Below, piece after piece: positions 24,569 through 33,650 of a stretch of 63,387 bases of DNA. The translations under genes and the position numbers were made by a program. This stretch comes from JACQXM01 sp964569425 (lineage in GTDB: Bacteria > Planctomycetota > Phycisphaerae > UBA1845): assembly GCA_964569425.1 (NCBI GenBank), contig CAZMVD010000009.1, forward strand, positions 1 through 63,387. Reading direction: 5' to 3'. Positions within the stretch are counted from its first letter, which is position 1. Every line of letters starts with the position of its first letter. Under the pieces are notes generated by a model, which had not been told where the DNA came from, searched no databases, and saw only the letters and a list, made by a program, of their open reading frames with translations.

Positions 24569-25649
24569 GCATTGGCGCCGGCTGACGGAACGCATCGCGC
24601 GCCCCATCCAACTGATGGAGGTGTGCGGAACGCACACCGTCGCCATTTATCGCAGCGGTTTGCGTTCTCTGCTTCCGGCGAACCTACGGCTGGTCAGCGG
24701 GCCGGGTTGCCCGGTGTGCGTGACCGCCCAGCGCGATATCGACGCCGCCATACAAGCGAGCACCATTCCGCGCGCCATCGTGGCCACCTACGGAGACATG
24801 GTGCGCGTGCCCGGGGCACTGGGGAGCCTGGAGCAGCGCCGCGCCGCCGGAGCCGACGTGCGCGTCGTCGCATCCACCCGCGGCGCATTGCGCCTGGCGG
24901 AATCGTATCCCGATCGCGAAGTAATCTTCATCGGCGTCGGGTTCGAGACGACGGCGCCGGCTACGGCGGCGGCGATCCTCGAAGCCGGCCGACTCGGATT
25001 GAAGAATTTCTCCGTCATTACCGCCCACAAGCTGGTGGTGCCCGCGATGCGCGCCCTGCTGGACGGAGGCGATGTGCGCCTCGATGGGTTCCTCTGTCCC
25101 GGACATGTGAGTGTCATCATCGGCGCCGAGGCATATCGCCCGATCGTCGACGAGTATCACATGTCCTGCGTGGTGGCAGGGTTTGAAGCGGACGGGATCG
25201 CCACCGCCGTGACCGCGCTGCTGCAGCAGATCGTCGAGCGGCGCCCGCGACTGGAAAACAACTACCCCGCCGTCGTGTCGCCTGAAGGGAACCGCGTGGC
25301 CCAGCGGCTGATGGCCGAGGTCTTCGAAGAATCCGATGTCCCCTGGCGCGCCCTGGGGATTATTCCCGGCAGCGGACTGGCGCTCCGCTCACGGTATCAT
25401 TCATTCGACGCGCAGCGGCGGTTCGGCATTGTGGCCGCCGCCGACCACGATCACCCCGCCTGCCGTTGCGGAGAGGTCATTCAGGGAAAGGTCGTCCCGC
25501 AAGACTGCAATCTCTTTGCCACCGTCTGCACGCCGATGAACCCGTTCGGACCGTGCATGGTCAGCAGCGAAGGCACGTGCAGCGCCGCCTTCAAATATGG
25601 TCGAGAAAAACCCTTGCCGGCCCTCGCGGCCGCCGTGAGGACGCCATGA
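24543..25649 (+). CDS. hypD: Hydrogenase maturation protein HypD
   Basis: A 368-residue iron-sulfur protein with the expected motifs: LMEVCGTHTVAIYRSG, VSGPGCPVCVT, GFETTAPATA, and the C-terminal cluster cysteines (CRCGEVIQG, FATVCTPMNPFGPC, EGTCSAAF). HypD is the scaffold, with HypC, on which the Fe(CN)2CO group is built. It overlaps hypC upstream and hypE by ATGA downstream. Confidence 0.95.
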   Translation: MNTLPPQIEHWRRLTERIARPIQLMEVCGTHTVAIYRSGLRSLLPANLRLVSGPGCPVCVTAQRDIDAAIQASTIPRAIVATYGDMVRVPGALGSLEQRRAAGADVRVVASTRGALRLAESYPDREVIFIGVGFETTAPATAAAILEAGRLGLKNFSVITAHKLVVPAMRALLDGGDVRLDGFLCPGHVSVIIGAEAYRPIVDEYHMSCVVAGFEADGIATAVTALLQQIVERRPRLENNYPAVVSPEGNRVAQRLMAEVFEESDVPWRALGIIPGSGLALRSRYHSFDAQRRFGIVAAADHDHPACRCGEVIQGKVVPQDCNLFATVCTPMNPFGPCMVSSEGTCSAAFKYGREKPLPALAAAVRTP

Positions 25650-26698
25650 TCGAAATCATGAACAGACCACTGACCGAAAAGGGGATGATCGTCCGCGGGC
25701 ACGGCGGCGGCGGCGAGATGATGGGCCGCCTGATTCGCGACCACATCCTCGCGGCGCTGGGCAACCGCACCCTGAATGAACTCACCGACGGGGCAGTGCT
25801 GCGCTGTCCGACCGACCGACTGGTGTTCACCACCGATTCGTTCGTGGTGCAGCCGCTGGAATTTCCCGGGGGGGACATCGGGCGCCTCAGTGTGTGCGGC
25901 ACGGTCAACGACCTGGCGGTAATGGGCGGACGCCCGATCGCGCTCAGCCTGGGGCTCATCGTAGAGGAAGGATTCGAACTCGCGCGTCTGGACCGCATCC
26001 TTGCTTCGATCGCGTCCGCGGCGCGGGAAGCGGGCGTACCGGTGGTCACGGGCGATACCAAGGTCATCGAACGCGCTGCGGGCGGAGAAAGCCTCGGCGG
26101 ATTGTTCATCAACACCGCGGGCGTCGCTCTGCTGGAGAATCGGATCGAGATCGGCTTCGAGCGGATCAAGCCGGGAGATGCCATCCTGATCAACGGCGAC
26201 CTTGGTGATCACGGTATGGCGGTCATGTCAGTGCGCAACGGGCTGGCGTTCGACACGCCCATTGTGTCCGATGCGGCGCCGCTCAACGGACTGATCGCCG
26301 AATTGCTGGTCGCGGGGATTGAGGTGCGCTTCATGCGCGATGCGACCCGCGGCGGAGTGGCCGCGGTGCTCGCGGACATCGCCGAACGCACGGGTTGGAA
26401 CGTAGAGATCGCCGAATCGCGGATTCCGGCAAACCCGGCCACGCGCGCCGCCGCCGAGATGCTGGGCTTTGATCTTCTGTCTGTGGCCAACGAAGGAAAG
26501 ATAGTTTGCGTGGTTCCGGCGGCCCAGTGTCAAGCCGCGCTGGCCGTCATGCGGGCGCACCGCTACGGGCGGCGCGCCGCACATCTGGGCACCGTCGTGT
26601 CGGAACCTGGAGACGGTTTGGTGGAGCTGCTCACCGAGGCAGGCGGGCGGCGGATCGTCCAGCGGCCGTTGGGAGAGGAACTGCCGCGCATTTGTTAA
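25646..26698 (+). CDS. hypE: Hydrogenase maturation protein HypE
   Basis: A 350-residue ATP-dependent dehydratase. The start ATG 25646 overlaps the hypD stop. It shows VRGHGGGGEMM, TTDSFVVQPLEFPGG, GDTKVIERAAGGE and the invariant C-terminal PRIC, whose cysteine takes the carbamoyl group from HypF and is dehydrated to thiocyanate. It is followed after ~66 bp by a response-regulator gene. Confidence 0.95.
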   Translation: MIEIMNRPLTEKGMIVRGHGGGGEMMGRLIRDHILAALGNRTLNELTDGAVLRCPTDRLVFTTDSFVVQPLEFPGGDIGRLSVCGTVNDLAVMGGRPIALSLGLIVEEGFELARLDRILASIASAAREAGVPVVTGDTKVIERAAGGESLGGLFINTAGVALLENRIEIGFERIKPGDAILINGDLGDHGMAVMSVRNGLAFDTPIVSDAAPLNGLIAELLVAGIEVRFMRDATRGGVAAVLADIAERTGWNVEIAESRIPANPATRAAAEMLGFDLLSVANEGKIVCVVPAAQCQAALAVMRAHRYGRRAAHLGTVVSEPGDGLVELLTEAGGRRIVQRPLGEELPRIC

Positions 26699-26764
26699 CC
26701 GAGTTCATCGTCATCGTCGGGCCGGGATGGCGAGGTCGTGTACTTCAGAGAGGAGTCAGCGACC

Positions 26765-27184
26765 ATGCCCAAGCCTTATGTACTGGTGATCGATGATGAT
26801 CCCGATCTGCGCGAAGCCCTGCGCCTGATGCTCGAACCCGCCGGTTACGATGTGGCGCTGTGTGCCACCGGACCGATCGGCATGGAGGCGATTCAGCGGC
26901 GGCCTCCCGACCTCATCATCCTGGATATCATGCTGGCGTCGCCGTCCGAGGGGTTTCACCTTGCGTACCAGCTCAAACGCGACGAGGCGTTGAAGCACAT
27001 TCCGGTGATCATGATATCCGCCATCGGCGAAAAAATGGGAATCAACTACGCCCGTGAGCTGGGCAGCGACTACGTGCCCGCCGACCGTTTCCTGGACAAA
27101 CCGCTGAAGGCCGAAACCCTGCTCGCCGCGGTGCGCGATACGCTGGCCGGAGCCGGCAATGGAAAAAAGGCCACGACGAAGTGA
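26765..27184 (+). CDS. Single-domain response regulator
   Basis: A 139-residue receiver domain from ATG 26765 (AGAGAGGAG upstream). Phospho-acceptor Asp is in LIILDIMLASPSEG, the acidic pair in LVIDDDPDL, Ser/Thr in VIMISAIGEK and Lys in FLDKPLKAET. There is no output domain. It sits between hypE and a sensor kinase gene, inside the hydrogenase operon, and may be the kinase's partner or a phosphate relay. It cannot itself be the sigma-54 activator because it lacks an AAA+ domain. Confidence 0.9.
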   Translation: MPKPYVLVIDDDPDLREALRLMLEPAGYDVALCATGPIGMEAIQRRPPDLIILDIMLASPSEGFHLAYQLKRDEALKHIPVIMISAIGEKMGINYARELGSDYVPADRFLDKPLKAETLLAAVRDTLAGAGNGKKATTK

Positions 27185-27191
27185 GCGATTG

Positions 27192-28730
27192 ATGGGCGAG
27201 TCCCAGACCATCGGTCGGCTGTTGTTCCCGCACGGCCAGTTCCGCAGCGCGGTGCTGCTGGGCATGATCCGGCACCGCTGGTTCATCCGCCTGCGCTGGA
27301 TCATCGTGGGCATTGTGCTCGGCCTGCTGGCCCTCGAGGCGGCGCTGATCACGCCCTCCGAGACCTTCCATCGACCGCGCGCGGTGTTCATCACCATGAT
27401 GGCACTGGTGCTGGTCAACCTGGCGTGGTCCCTGGTCGGCCGATTGGCCTTTCCATTCAAAGCCAACCAGGCAGCAGAATCGTCGCGCCAACTCAACCCG
27501 TCGCCCAAACCTTTGCGCCGCGTCACGCTGTTCGCCAACGCGCAGATGATCGTAGATCTGCTGTTTCTCACCGTCCTGCTCCGCTACCTCGGCGGCGTCG
27601 TCAACCCCATGGCGTTGTTCTACCTCTTTCACATGTTGATCGCGGCGCTGCTGTTGCGTCCGCTCAACGCGCTGCTTCAGGGCGCGTGGGCTCTGTTGCT
27701 CTACGGCGCACTCACGGTGGGAGAATGCACGGGTTGGGTCCAGCCCCATTATCCCCTCCTCCCCGCCACGGTGCAGGCGGGCTTGCACACACAATGGGAG
27801 TACGTGGCCGCCGCCATCGGCGCGCTCGCCGCGGGCGTGTTCGGTACACTGTTCTTTACACTCCAGATTTCGGCAGGTCTGGATAAACAGGAGTGTACCC
27901 TGCAGGAAACGCATGGCGCGCTGTCGCGGAGCCAGGAGTCACTGCGCAATCTGCACGTTCGCCGCTCGCGGTTTCTGCAAACAGCGGCCCACCAGCTCAA
28001 GAGCCCATTGGCGACCATCGAAACGCTCGCCGGACTGCTGCGCGACCGATCGCCGGTCGATACCCAGGTGCGCGACCTGATCTCACGCATCATCGAGCGC
28101 TGCCGTACCGGCACGGAACAGGTCTCCGAGTTGTTGACCCTGGAACGAATCGAGCAGGCGGACACCGGGCGCCACGAAAGTGCGGCCACCGACGTCGGCG
28201 AGGTGGCACGCCTGGCCGCCGTTCCGTTCGCCGAGCGCGCGTCCGCCAAAGGCATCCGTTTGATCATCGATGCCCCGAGCCAGGACGACTCCGGCACGTT
28301 GGCGGCCGCGGTGGATCGACGCGACCTGGACGACTGCATCGCCAACCTGTTGGACAATGCCGTGAAATACACCCCCGCCGGAGGCGAAGTCAGACTGCAA
28401 GTATTCGCGGACAAACGAGATGTTTACGTATCCGTGAAAGACACTGGCATGGGAATTGCAGAGAGTTCTCCGGATGACCTGTTCGACCCCTTCCGACGGG
28501 GCAACGCGGCGCTGGCCGCGGCGATTCCCGGTTCGGGGTTGGGTTTGACGATCGTCCGCGAAGTGTTGGAGCAATGCGGCGGGGGCGTCAACGTGCGTTC
28601 CTCGCCGGGGCGTGGAGCGGAGTTCGTGCTCCGACTCCCCCGAACCGCAGCGCGGGGCACGCGGCGCGACGACGTGGTGTCGTCCCTCGACCCTTCGTCG
28701 GCAGCGCCGTACGTGACCGCAGGAGTGTGA
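27192..28730 (+). CDS. Membrane sensor histidine kinase
   Basis: A 512-residue kinase from ATG 27192, 7 bp after the response-regulator stop. The N-terminal ~220 residues hold about six transmembrane segments (for example IIVGIVLGLLALEAALI, LFANAQMIVDLLFLTVLL) with no recognisable periplasmic sensor. A short coiled linker leads to the H-box (AAHQLKSPLATIE) and an ATP-binding domain with N-box LDNAVKYTPAGG, G1 KDTGMGIAE and GSGLGLTIVREV. The signal is unknown; its position suggests that it monitors redox state or membrane quinone/gas status for the hydrogenase. Confidence 0.88.
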   Translation: MGESQTIGRLLFPHGQFRSAVLLGMIRHRWFIRLRWIIVGIVLGLLALEAALITPSETFHRPRAVFITMMALVLVNLAWSLVGRLAFPFKANQAAESSRQLNPSPKPLRRVTLFANAQMIVDLLFLTVLLRYLGGVVNPMALFYLFHMLIAALLLRPLNALLQGAWALLLYGALTVGECTGWVQPHYPLLPATVQAGLHTQWEYVAAAIGALAAGVFGTLFFTLQISAGLDKQECTLQETHGALSRSQESLRNLHVRRSRFLQTAAHQLKSPLATIETLAGLLRDRSPVDTQVRDLISRIIERCRTGTEQVSELLTLERIEQADTGRHESAATDVGEVARLAAVPFAERASAKGIRLIIDAPSQDDSGTLAAAVDRRDLDDCIANLLDNAVKYTPAGGEVRLQVFADKRDVYVSVKDTGMGIAESSPDDLFDPFRRGNAALAAAIPGSGLGLTIVREVLEQCGGGVNVRSSPGRGAEFVLRLPRTAARGTRRDDVVSSLDPSSAAPYVTAGV

Positions 28731-28735
28731 AAACC

Positions 28736-29815
28736 ATGCTCGATCGCATGATCACCCGAACGCAGTTGGTGGAGCTGGTGGATGAATGGGCGCTGCGCAC
28801 ACGCAGCGGCGAACGCGCCCTGATCGTCGGACCGGTCCGACGGGAGCCATCGCCGGTGCGCTATCTCTACGAACCCGTGGATCGCGCCGCCCGGCTCGAC
28901 CTGGATTTCAACTATTGCGTCTACAGTCCCAAGTCGTTCCTGTTGCCGCCGCGCGAGGTGCTTTTCACCTACCATCGGTCCGACGGCACGTTTCACGCCA
29001 CGCCCCGGTGGGAAGATCGCCCCATCGCCCTGGTCGGGGTGCACCCCTGCGACCTTCATGCCATCCGGCTGCTCGACCACGTGTTTCAGCAGGACCATCC
29101 CGACCCGCACTACCAGGCGCGACGCCGGCAGATGTTGATCATAGGAATCGACTGCGCCACCCCGTGCACCGAAGGCGTGTTCTGCCGCGACATGCACACC
29201 CACGATGCCGACCGCGGATTCGATCTCATGTGCTACCCGCTTGATCAGGGAAGCGGCGCCAACGACACACGCTACGGCGTCGTGTTCGGCTCCGAGGCGG
29301 GGCGCGAGTTAATCTTGTACGCCCAGGCGGGCACGCCGCCGAGCGCCAACGACGAACGACGGATGGCGCAGTACCGCGCGGAAAAAGAAGACGCGTTTCC
29401 ACGCCAGATTCCCTACGACGTCGAGGCGCTCCCCGCGCTCATGGATCGCAGCTACGACTCCCTGCTGTGGCAGGCGACGGCGCGACGATGCTACTCCTGC
29501 GGAAGCTGCAACCTGGTCTGCCCCACCTGCTACTGCTTCAACATGTACGACGATCCCGCTTTAGGCAACGGTCAGGGCAGCCGCCTGCGCGAATGGGACG
29601 GCTGCCAGTTGGCGTCCTTTGCACTGGTCGCGGGTCCGCACAACTTCCGCGCCAAGGCCGCCGAACGCCTGCGGCATCGCATGTACCGCAAGGCCAAGTG
29701 GATCCACGAACGGACCGGCCTGCCCGGGTGCGTCGGATGTGCACGCTGCGATCGCGCTTGCACCGCGAAAATCAGCTCCGTGGAAATTTACCACCAGTTG
29801 GCGGAGGAGGCGTAA
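28736..29815 (+). CDS. hydB: Group 3b [NiFe]-hydrogenase beta subunit (iron-sulfur)
   Basis: A 359-residue protein from ATG 28736. It ends with two ferredoxin-like clusters, CYSCGSCNLVCPTCYC and CVGCARCDRACTAK, which match HydB of sulfhydrogenase-type enzymes and the related Asr/dissimilatory-sulfite-reductase A subunits. It passes electrons between the flavin subunit and the small hydrogenase subunit. Gene order hydB-hydG-hydD-hydA is the standard group 3b order. Confidence 0.88.
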   Translation: MLDRMITRTQLVELVDEWALRTRSGERALIVGPVRREPSPVRYLYEPVDRAARLDLDFNYCVYSPKSFLLPPREVLFTYHRSDGTFHATPRWEDRPIALVGVHPCDLHAIRLLDHVFQQDHPDPHYQARRRQMLIIGIDCATPCTEGVFCRDMHTHDADRGFDLMCYPLDQGSGANDTRYGVVFGSEAGRELILYAQAGTPPSANDERRMAQYRAEKEDAFPRQIPYDVEALPALMDRSYDSLLWQATARRCYSCGSCNLVCPTCYCFNMYDDPALGNGQGSRLREWDGCQLASFALVAGPHNFRAKAAERLRHRMYRKAKWIHERTGLPGCVGCARCDRACTAKISSVEIYHQLAEEA

Positions 29816-29816
29816 C

Positions 29817-30674
29817 GTGATCACCGCTACCGATACCAGCGAACGACTTGCCGCCAGCCCCTATCTGCCCATGACGGCGCGGGTGAGCAACGTAACGGCG
29901 CTGACCGAACTCGAAAGTCTGTTTGAGATTTCCCTGGAGCACGGCCGGCCGCTCGGCCATGACCCCGGACAGTTCGTCCAGGTCTCCATCCTCGGCGTCG
30001 GCGAATGCCCGATCTCCATCTGTTCCTCGCCCACCCGACCGGAGACGTTTGAAATTTGCGTACGCCGCGTCGGAGACGTCACCAAGCACATTCACCGCCT
30101 TCGCCGCGGAGATTTCGTGGGCATCCGTGGCCCCCTGGGGCACGGTTTCGACGTCCAGGAGATGCATGGAAAGGACATCGTCATCGTCGCCGGCGGTCTC
30201 GGTCTCGCCCCCGTTCGCTCGCTGATTCAATACATTCTCGACGAACGCGAGCGCTTCGGGGGCTTTCACCTGCTGTACGGCGCGCGCGCCCCGGCCGAAC
30301 TGCTCTTTCGTGAAGATCTGGTGCGCTGGCGCGAGGACGACCGCGTTCGCCTGCACGTCACCGTGGACCGACCGGATGAGCAGTGGCGCGGCCGAAGCGG
30401 TGTGGTCACCACGTTGTTCAGTGAACTGCCCAGGCTCGATCCCGAACAGACCATCGTCGTGGTCGTCGGTCCGCCGGTGATGTTCAAGTTTGTGGTGCTG
30501 GAGGTTCTGGCACGACGCATCCCGCAAAAAAGCGTGATCTGCTCCCTGGAGCGGCGAATGAAGTGCGGCATCGGCAAGTGCGGGCACTGTCAGGCCAACA
30601 ATGTGTATGTGTGCCTGGAAGGCCCGGTGTTCAATTATGGGCAGCTCAAGGCGCTGCGGGAGGCGTTGGAATGA
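29817..30674 (+). CDS. hydG: Group 3b hydrogenase gamma subunit (FAD/NAD(P) reductase)
   Basis: A 285-residue oxidoreductase with a GTG start one base after the hydB stop. The ferredoxin-NADP reductase fold is seen in DPGQFVQVSILG (FAD site), VIVAGGLGLAPVRSLI (NAD(P) site) and a [2Fe-2S] loop CGIGKCGHCQ...YVCLEGP near the C-terminus. It exchanges electrons with NAD(P)H. The name hydG is used here in the sulfhydrogenase sense (gamma subunit), not for the [FeFe]-hydrogenase maturase. Its stop overlaps the next start (ATGA). Confidence 0.9.
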   Translation: MITATDTSERLAASPYLPMTARVSNVTALTELESLFEISLEHGRPLGHDPGQFVQVSILGVGECPISICSSPTRPETFEICVRRVGDVTKHIHRLRRGDFVGIRGPLGHGFDVQEMHGKDIVIVAGGLGLAPVRSLIQYILDERERFGGFHLLYGARAPAELLFREDLVRWREDDRVRLHVTVDRPDEQWRGRSGVVTTLFSELPRLDPEQTIVVVVGPPVMFKFVVLEVLARRIPQKSVICSLERRMKCGIGKCGHCQANNVYVCLEGPVFNYGQLKALREALE

Positions 30675-31429
30675 AACCGCGAATCGCCATATTCAGTCTT
30701 ACCGGGTGCGAGGGCTGTTCGCTGGCCATCCTCGAACTGGAGGATCAACTGCTCGCCCTGCTCGACGCCGTCGACATCGTCAACTTTCGCGAGGGCATGA
30801 CCGAGCGCGCCTGGGATATCGACATCGGCTTTGTCGACGGCGCCGTCTCCACCCCCGACGACGAGCGCGAAGTCAAGCACCTGCGCGAGTGCTGCTCCGT
30901 GCTGGTGGCCATCGGCAGTTGCGCCTGCCTGGGCGGCATCAACACACTCAAGAATCACCAGGACGAAGCGGACTACCGCAAGTATGTGTACGGCGAGCGC
31001 GCCGCGTGGTTTCCGACGATTTCGGCCCGGCCGGTGTCGGCGGTCGTCAAAGTGGATTACGAACTGCCCGGCTGCCCCATGGTCAAAGAGGAGTTTCTGC
31101 GCTTCGTGACCACCGTGCTGGCCGGTCGGAAGTTCCACCTGCCCGACTATCCCGTGTGTGTGGAGTGCAAAAAGCGCGGCACACCGTGTCTGTACGAACG
31201 CGGCGAAGTGTGCCTGGGCCCCGTGACCCGCGCCGGGTGCGATGCCATCTGCCCGCACTTCGGCTCCAAGTGCGAGGCCTGCCGCGGCATCGTCAGCGAA
31301 GAGGCCCTGGTGGCCGCGGGCCTCAACCTGGAGCAGCAGTACGGCGTAACGCTGGATCGTGTGATCGCGGATCTGCGCCTCTATGGCGCTTACCAGAACG
31401 GCACGTTGCCTACCAAGGTGCGAAGCTGA
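30671..31429 (+). CDS. hydD: Group 3b hydrogenase delta (small) subunit
   Basis: A 252-residue small subunit. The proximal cluster ligands are GCEGCSLAILEL, AIGSCACLGG and ELPGCPM. A cysteine-rich C-terminal segment (CVECKKRGTPCLY...CLGPVTRAGCDAICPHFGSKCEAC) fits additional [4Fe-4S] clusters. There is no Tat signal, consistent with a cytoplasmic enzyme. It begins by a 4-bp overlap with hydG. Confidence 0.9.
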   Translation: MKPRIAIFSLTGCEGCSLAILELEDQLLALLDAVDIVNFREGMTERAWDIDIGFVDGAVSTPDDEREVKHLRECCSVLVAIGSCACLGGINTLKNHQDEADYRKYVYGERAAWFPTISARPVSAVVKVDYELPGCPMVKEEFLRFVTTVLAGRKFHLPDYPVCVECKKRGTPCLYERGEVCLGPVTRAGCDAICPHFGSKCEACRGIVSEEALVAAGLNLEQQYGVTLDRVIADLRLYGAYQNGTLPTKVRS

Positions 31430-31501
31430 AGCCGCGACCCATCGCGGCGCAACGGACCAGCGCCCAGGCGGTGCGGCGCGCAGTCATCGGAGAGGTGTAC
31501 C

Positions 31502-32806
31502 GTGAGAAACGTCACGATTGATGTCAAGCATGTCACCCGCGTGGAAGGGCACGGCAACCTGTCGGTGCGCGTGCGCGACGGCGAGATCACCCATCTCGAT
31601 CTCGCGATCGTGGAAAGCCCGCGGTTCTTTGAGTCGTTCCTGCGCGGGCGCTCTTTCCGCGAAGCCCCGCACATCACCTGCCGTATCTGCGGTATCTGTT
31701 CGGTGGGTCACACCACCGCCGCGGTCAAGGGCGTGGAGGCGGCGTGCGGCATCGAAGTCACGCCGCAGACCGTCGCGCTGCGCAAGCTCCTGTTTTACGG
31801 TGAACAGTTACAGAGCCACCTGCTGCACCTCTACTTCCTGGCCGTGCCCGATTTCCTCGGCGTCGGCTCGGTCGTGCCGCTCGCCCAGACCCATCCCGAA
31901 GTCGTGAAACGTGCCCTGCGCATGAAGCGCCTGGCCAACGATTTGTGCGGCATCGTAGGCGGAAGGCATATTCACCCCATCGCCGCCCACGTGGGCGGGT
32001 TCACCCACGTGCCCGCGCCCGAGGCGCTGCGCGACATGCGCAGCCGCCTGATCGACGCACGGCGCGACGTCGCCGAAACCGCCCAGATCTTCACCAAGCT
32101 GGACATCCCCGAGCTGCACCGCGATACCGAGTACGTCGCCCTCAAAGTGACAAACAACGGCGAGTACGCGTTCTATGACGGAGACATCGTCTCCACCCGG
32201 GATCCGCATCCCACCCGGGCCGCCGATTACCGCAAGCGAATAGTCGAAACCGTGGTGCAGCACTCCGCGGCCAAGCACTGCCGCTCGCCCCATTCAGATA
32301 GTTACGCCGTGGGAGCGCTGGCCCGCTTCAACAACAACCACGATCAGTTGCACCCCGAGGCCAAAAAAGTCGCCGCCCTGCTCGGCCTGAAGGCGGTGTG
32401 CGACAATCCCTTCCACAACAACACCGCGCAGCTCGTCGAGGTCGTCCACTGCCTGGAATCGTCCATCGAGTTGATCGACGACATGCTCATGCGCGGACTC
32501 GCCGTCGAGCCGCTGGTGGAACGCACCAAACACGGCCGCGGCGTAGGACTCGCCGAGGTGCCCCGCGGCATGCTCGTGCATGAGTACACCGTCGACGCGG
32601 ACGGCACGATCGCTGACGCGAACCTGATCATCCCCACCGGCCAGAACCTCGCCAACCTCGAAGCGGACATGCGCGCTTACGTGCCCGAGCTGCTTGAGTC
32701 GAGATTGGGCAAGGAAGAAATCACCCTGCGGCTGGAAATGCTCATTCGCGCTTACGATCCGTGCATCTCCTGCGCCACCCACTTTCTGAAAGTGAAATGG
32801 GAGTAG
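31502..32806 (+). CDS. hydA: Group 3b [NiFe]-hydrogenase alpha (large, catalytic) subunit
   Basis: A 434-residue large subunit with a GTG start at 31502 behind GGAGAGG. The nickel ligands are present in both motifs: L1 RICGIC (Cys63, Cys66, then His70) and L2 DPCISCATH (Cys421, Cys424, His427). Seven residues (FLKVKWE) follow His427, which the endopeptidase encoded next door would remove after nickel insertion. RVEGHG near the N-terminus is also typical. The enzyme would make or use H2 with NAD(P)(H). Confidence 0.95.
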   Translation: MRNVTIDVKHVTRVEGHGNLSVRVRDGEITHLDLAIVESPRFFESFLRGRSFREAPHITCRICGICSVGHTTAAVKGVEAACGIEVTPQTVALRKLLFYGEQLQSHLLHLYFLAVPDFLGVGSVVPLAQTHPEVVKRALRMKRLANDLCGIVGGRHIHPIAAHVGGFTHVPAPEALRDMRSRLIDARRDVAETAQIFTKLDIPELHRDTEYVALKVTNNGEYAFYDGDIVSTRDPHPTRAADYRKRIVETVVQHSAAKHCRSPHSDSYAVGALARFNNNHDQLHPEAKKVAALLGLKAVCDNPFHNNTAQLVEVVHCLESSIELIDDMLMRGLAVEPLVERTKHGRGVGLAEVPRGMLVHEYTVDADGTIADANLIIPTGQNLANLEADMRAYVPELLESRLGKEEITLRLEMLIRAYDPCISCATHFLKVKWE

Positions 32807-32811
32807 AGACC

Positions 32812-33306
32812 ATGACCGGCGGCGTACTGATTGTGGGGTGCGGTCGCTGGTCGATGGGCGACGACCAGGCCGGGTTGTTGGTGGCGCAGCGGCTGCAACG
32901 GCGGCCACCGGGCGACGTCGAAGTCATCGCCTCGGAGTGCGCGGATGCAATGCTGGCGCACCCGGGGCTGAGCGATTGCCGGCTGCTGGTCGTGGTCGAT
33001 GCGGCACCTGCGGACGCGGACCATCCGGCCGGCACGTTTGCCCAACTGGATTACGCGACCGACGGTCGTCGGCTCTCGGGCGGATCGCAGGGAAATTCAC
33101 ACACCCTGGGGATAGACGCGGCGCTGCAACTGGGCAGGACGCTGGGTTTGCTGCCGCCCAGGGTGTGGGTCTATGTGCTGTTCGGCGCGCAGTTTGAACG
33201 CACTTTTTCCGTCTCCCCACGCGTGCGCGCGGGCGTGAGGAAGCTCGCCCGGCACATCGTGCGCAACTTGGGCGCCTTTTCGGAGCGCGTGCCATGCACG
33301 AACTGA
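32812..33306 (+). CDS. Hydrogenase maturation endopeptidase (HyaD/HycI family)
   Basis: A 164-residue protease homologue starting at ATG 32812, five bases after hydA. The family signature VGCGRWSMGDDQAG (Asp-binding nickel-sensing residue) is at the N-terminus, and the second acidic site is LLVVVDAAPAD. It should clip the C-terminal tail of HydA. Its end overlaps hypA by 13 bp. Confidence 0.88.
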   Translation: MTGGVLIVGCGRWSMGDDQAGLLVAQRLQRRPPGDVEVIASECADAMLAHPGLSDCRLLVVVDAAPADADHPAGTFAQLDYATDGRRLSGGSQGNSHTLGIDAALQLGRTLGLLPPRVWVYVLFGAQFERTFSVSPRVRAGVRKLARHIVRNLGAFSERVPCTN

Positions 33307-33650
33307 CCATCGCGCGCTTACTCGTCGAGGCGGCGGAGGAGGAAGCGCGCCGCCATCGGGCCGTGGCCGTGACCCGGATCGACTGCCGCATCGGACGATT
33401 GCGCCAGGTGGACGGCTCATTGCTGCAAGAGGCTTTCGACGTGGCACGCGGTGGCTCCCTGGCATCCGGCGCCGCACTGACGGTCACGCCGGTGGGAATG
33501 CGACTGGAGTGTCGCATCTGCGGACATATTGAGAACATGGAAGACTGGCGGTTTGACTGCCCACGGTGTGCGTCAAACGAAGTCGAATTGAGTGGAGGAG
33601 ACGAATTGGAGTTGACCTCCCTCGGACTGGCGGTGGATGATGAAGATTGA
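33294..33650 (+). CDS. hypA: Nickel-insertion protein HypA
   Basis: A 118-residue protein beginning MHELTIARLL, where His2 is the nickel ligand. The zinc site is CRICGH...CPRCAS. With HypB it loads nickel into the large subunit. It overlaps the protease gene upstream and hypB downstream (14 bp). Confidence 0.92.
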   Translation: MHELTIARLLVEAAEEEARRHRAVAVTRIDCRIGRLRQVDGSLLQEAFDVARGGSLASGAALTVTPVGMRLECRICGHIENMEDWRFDCPRCASNEVELSGGDELELTSLGLAVDDED

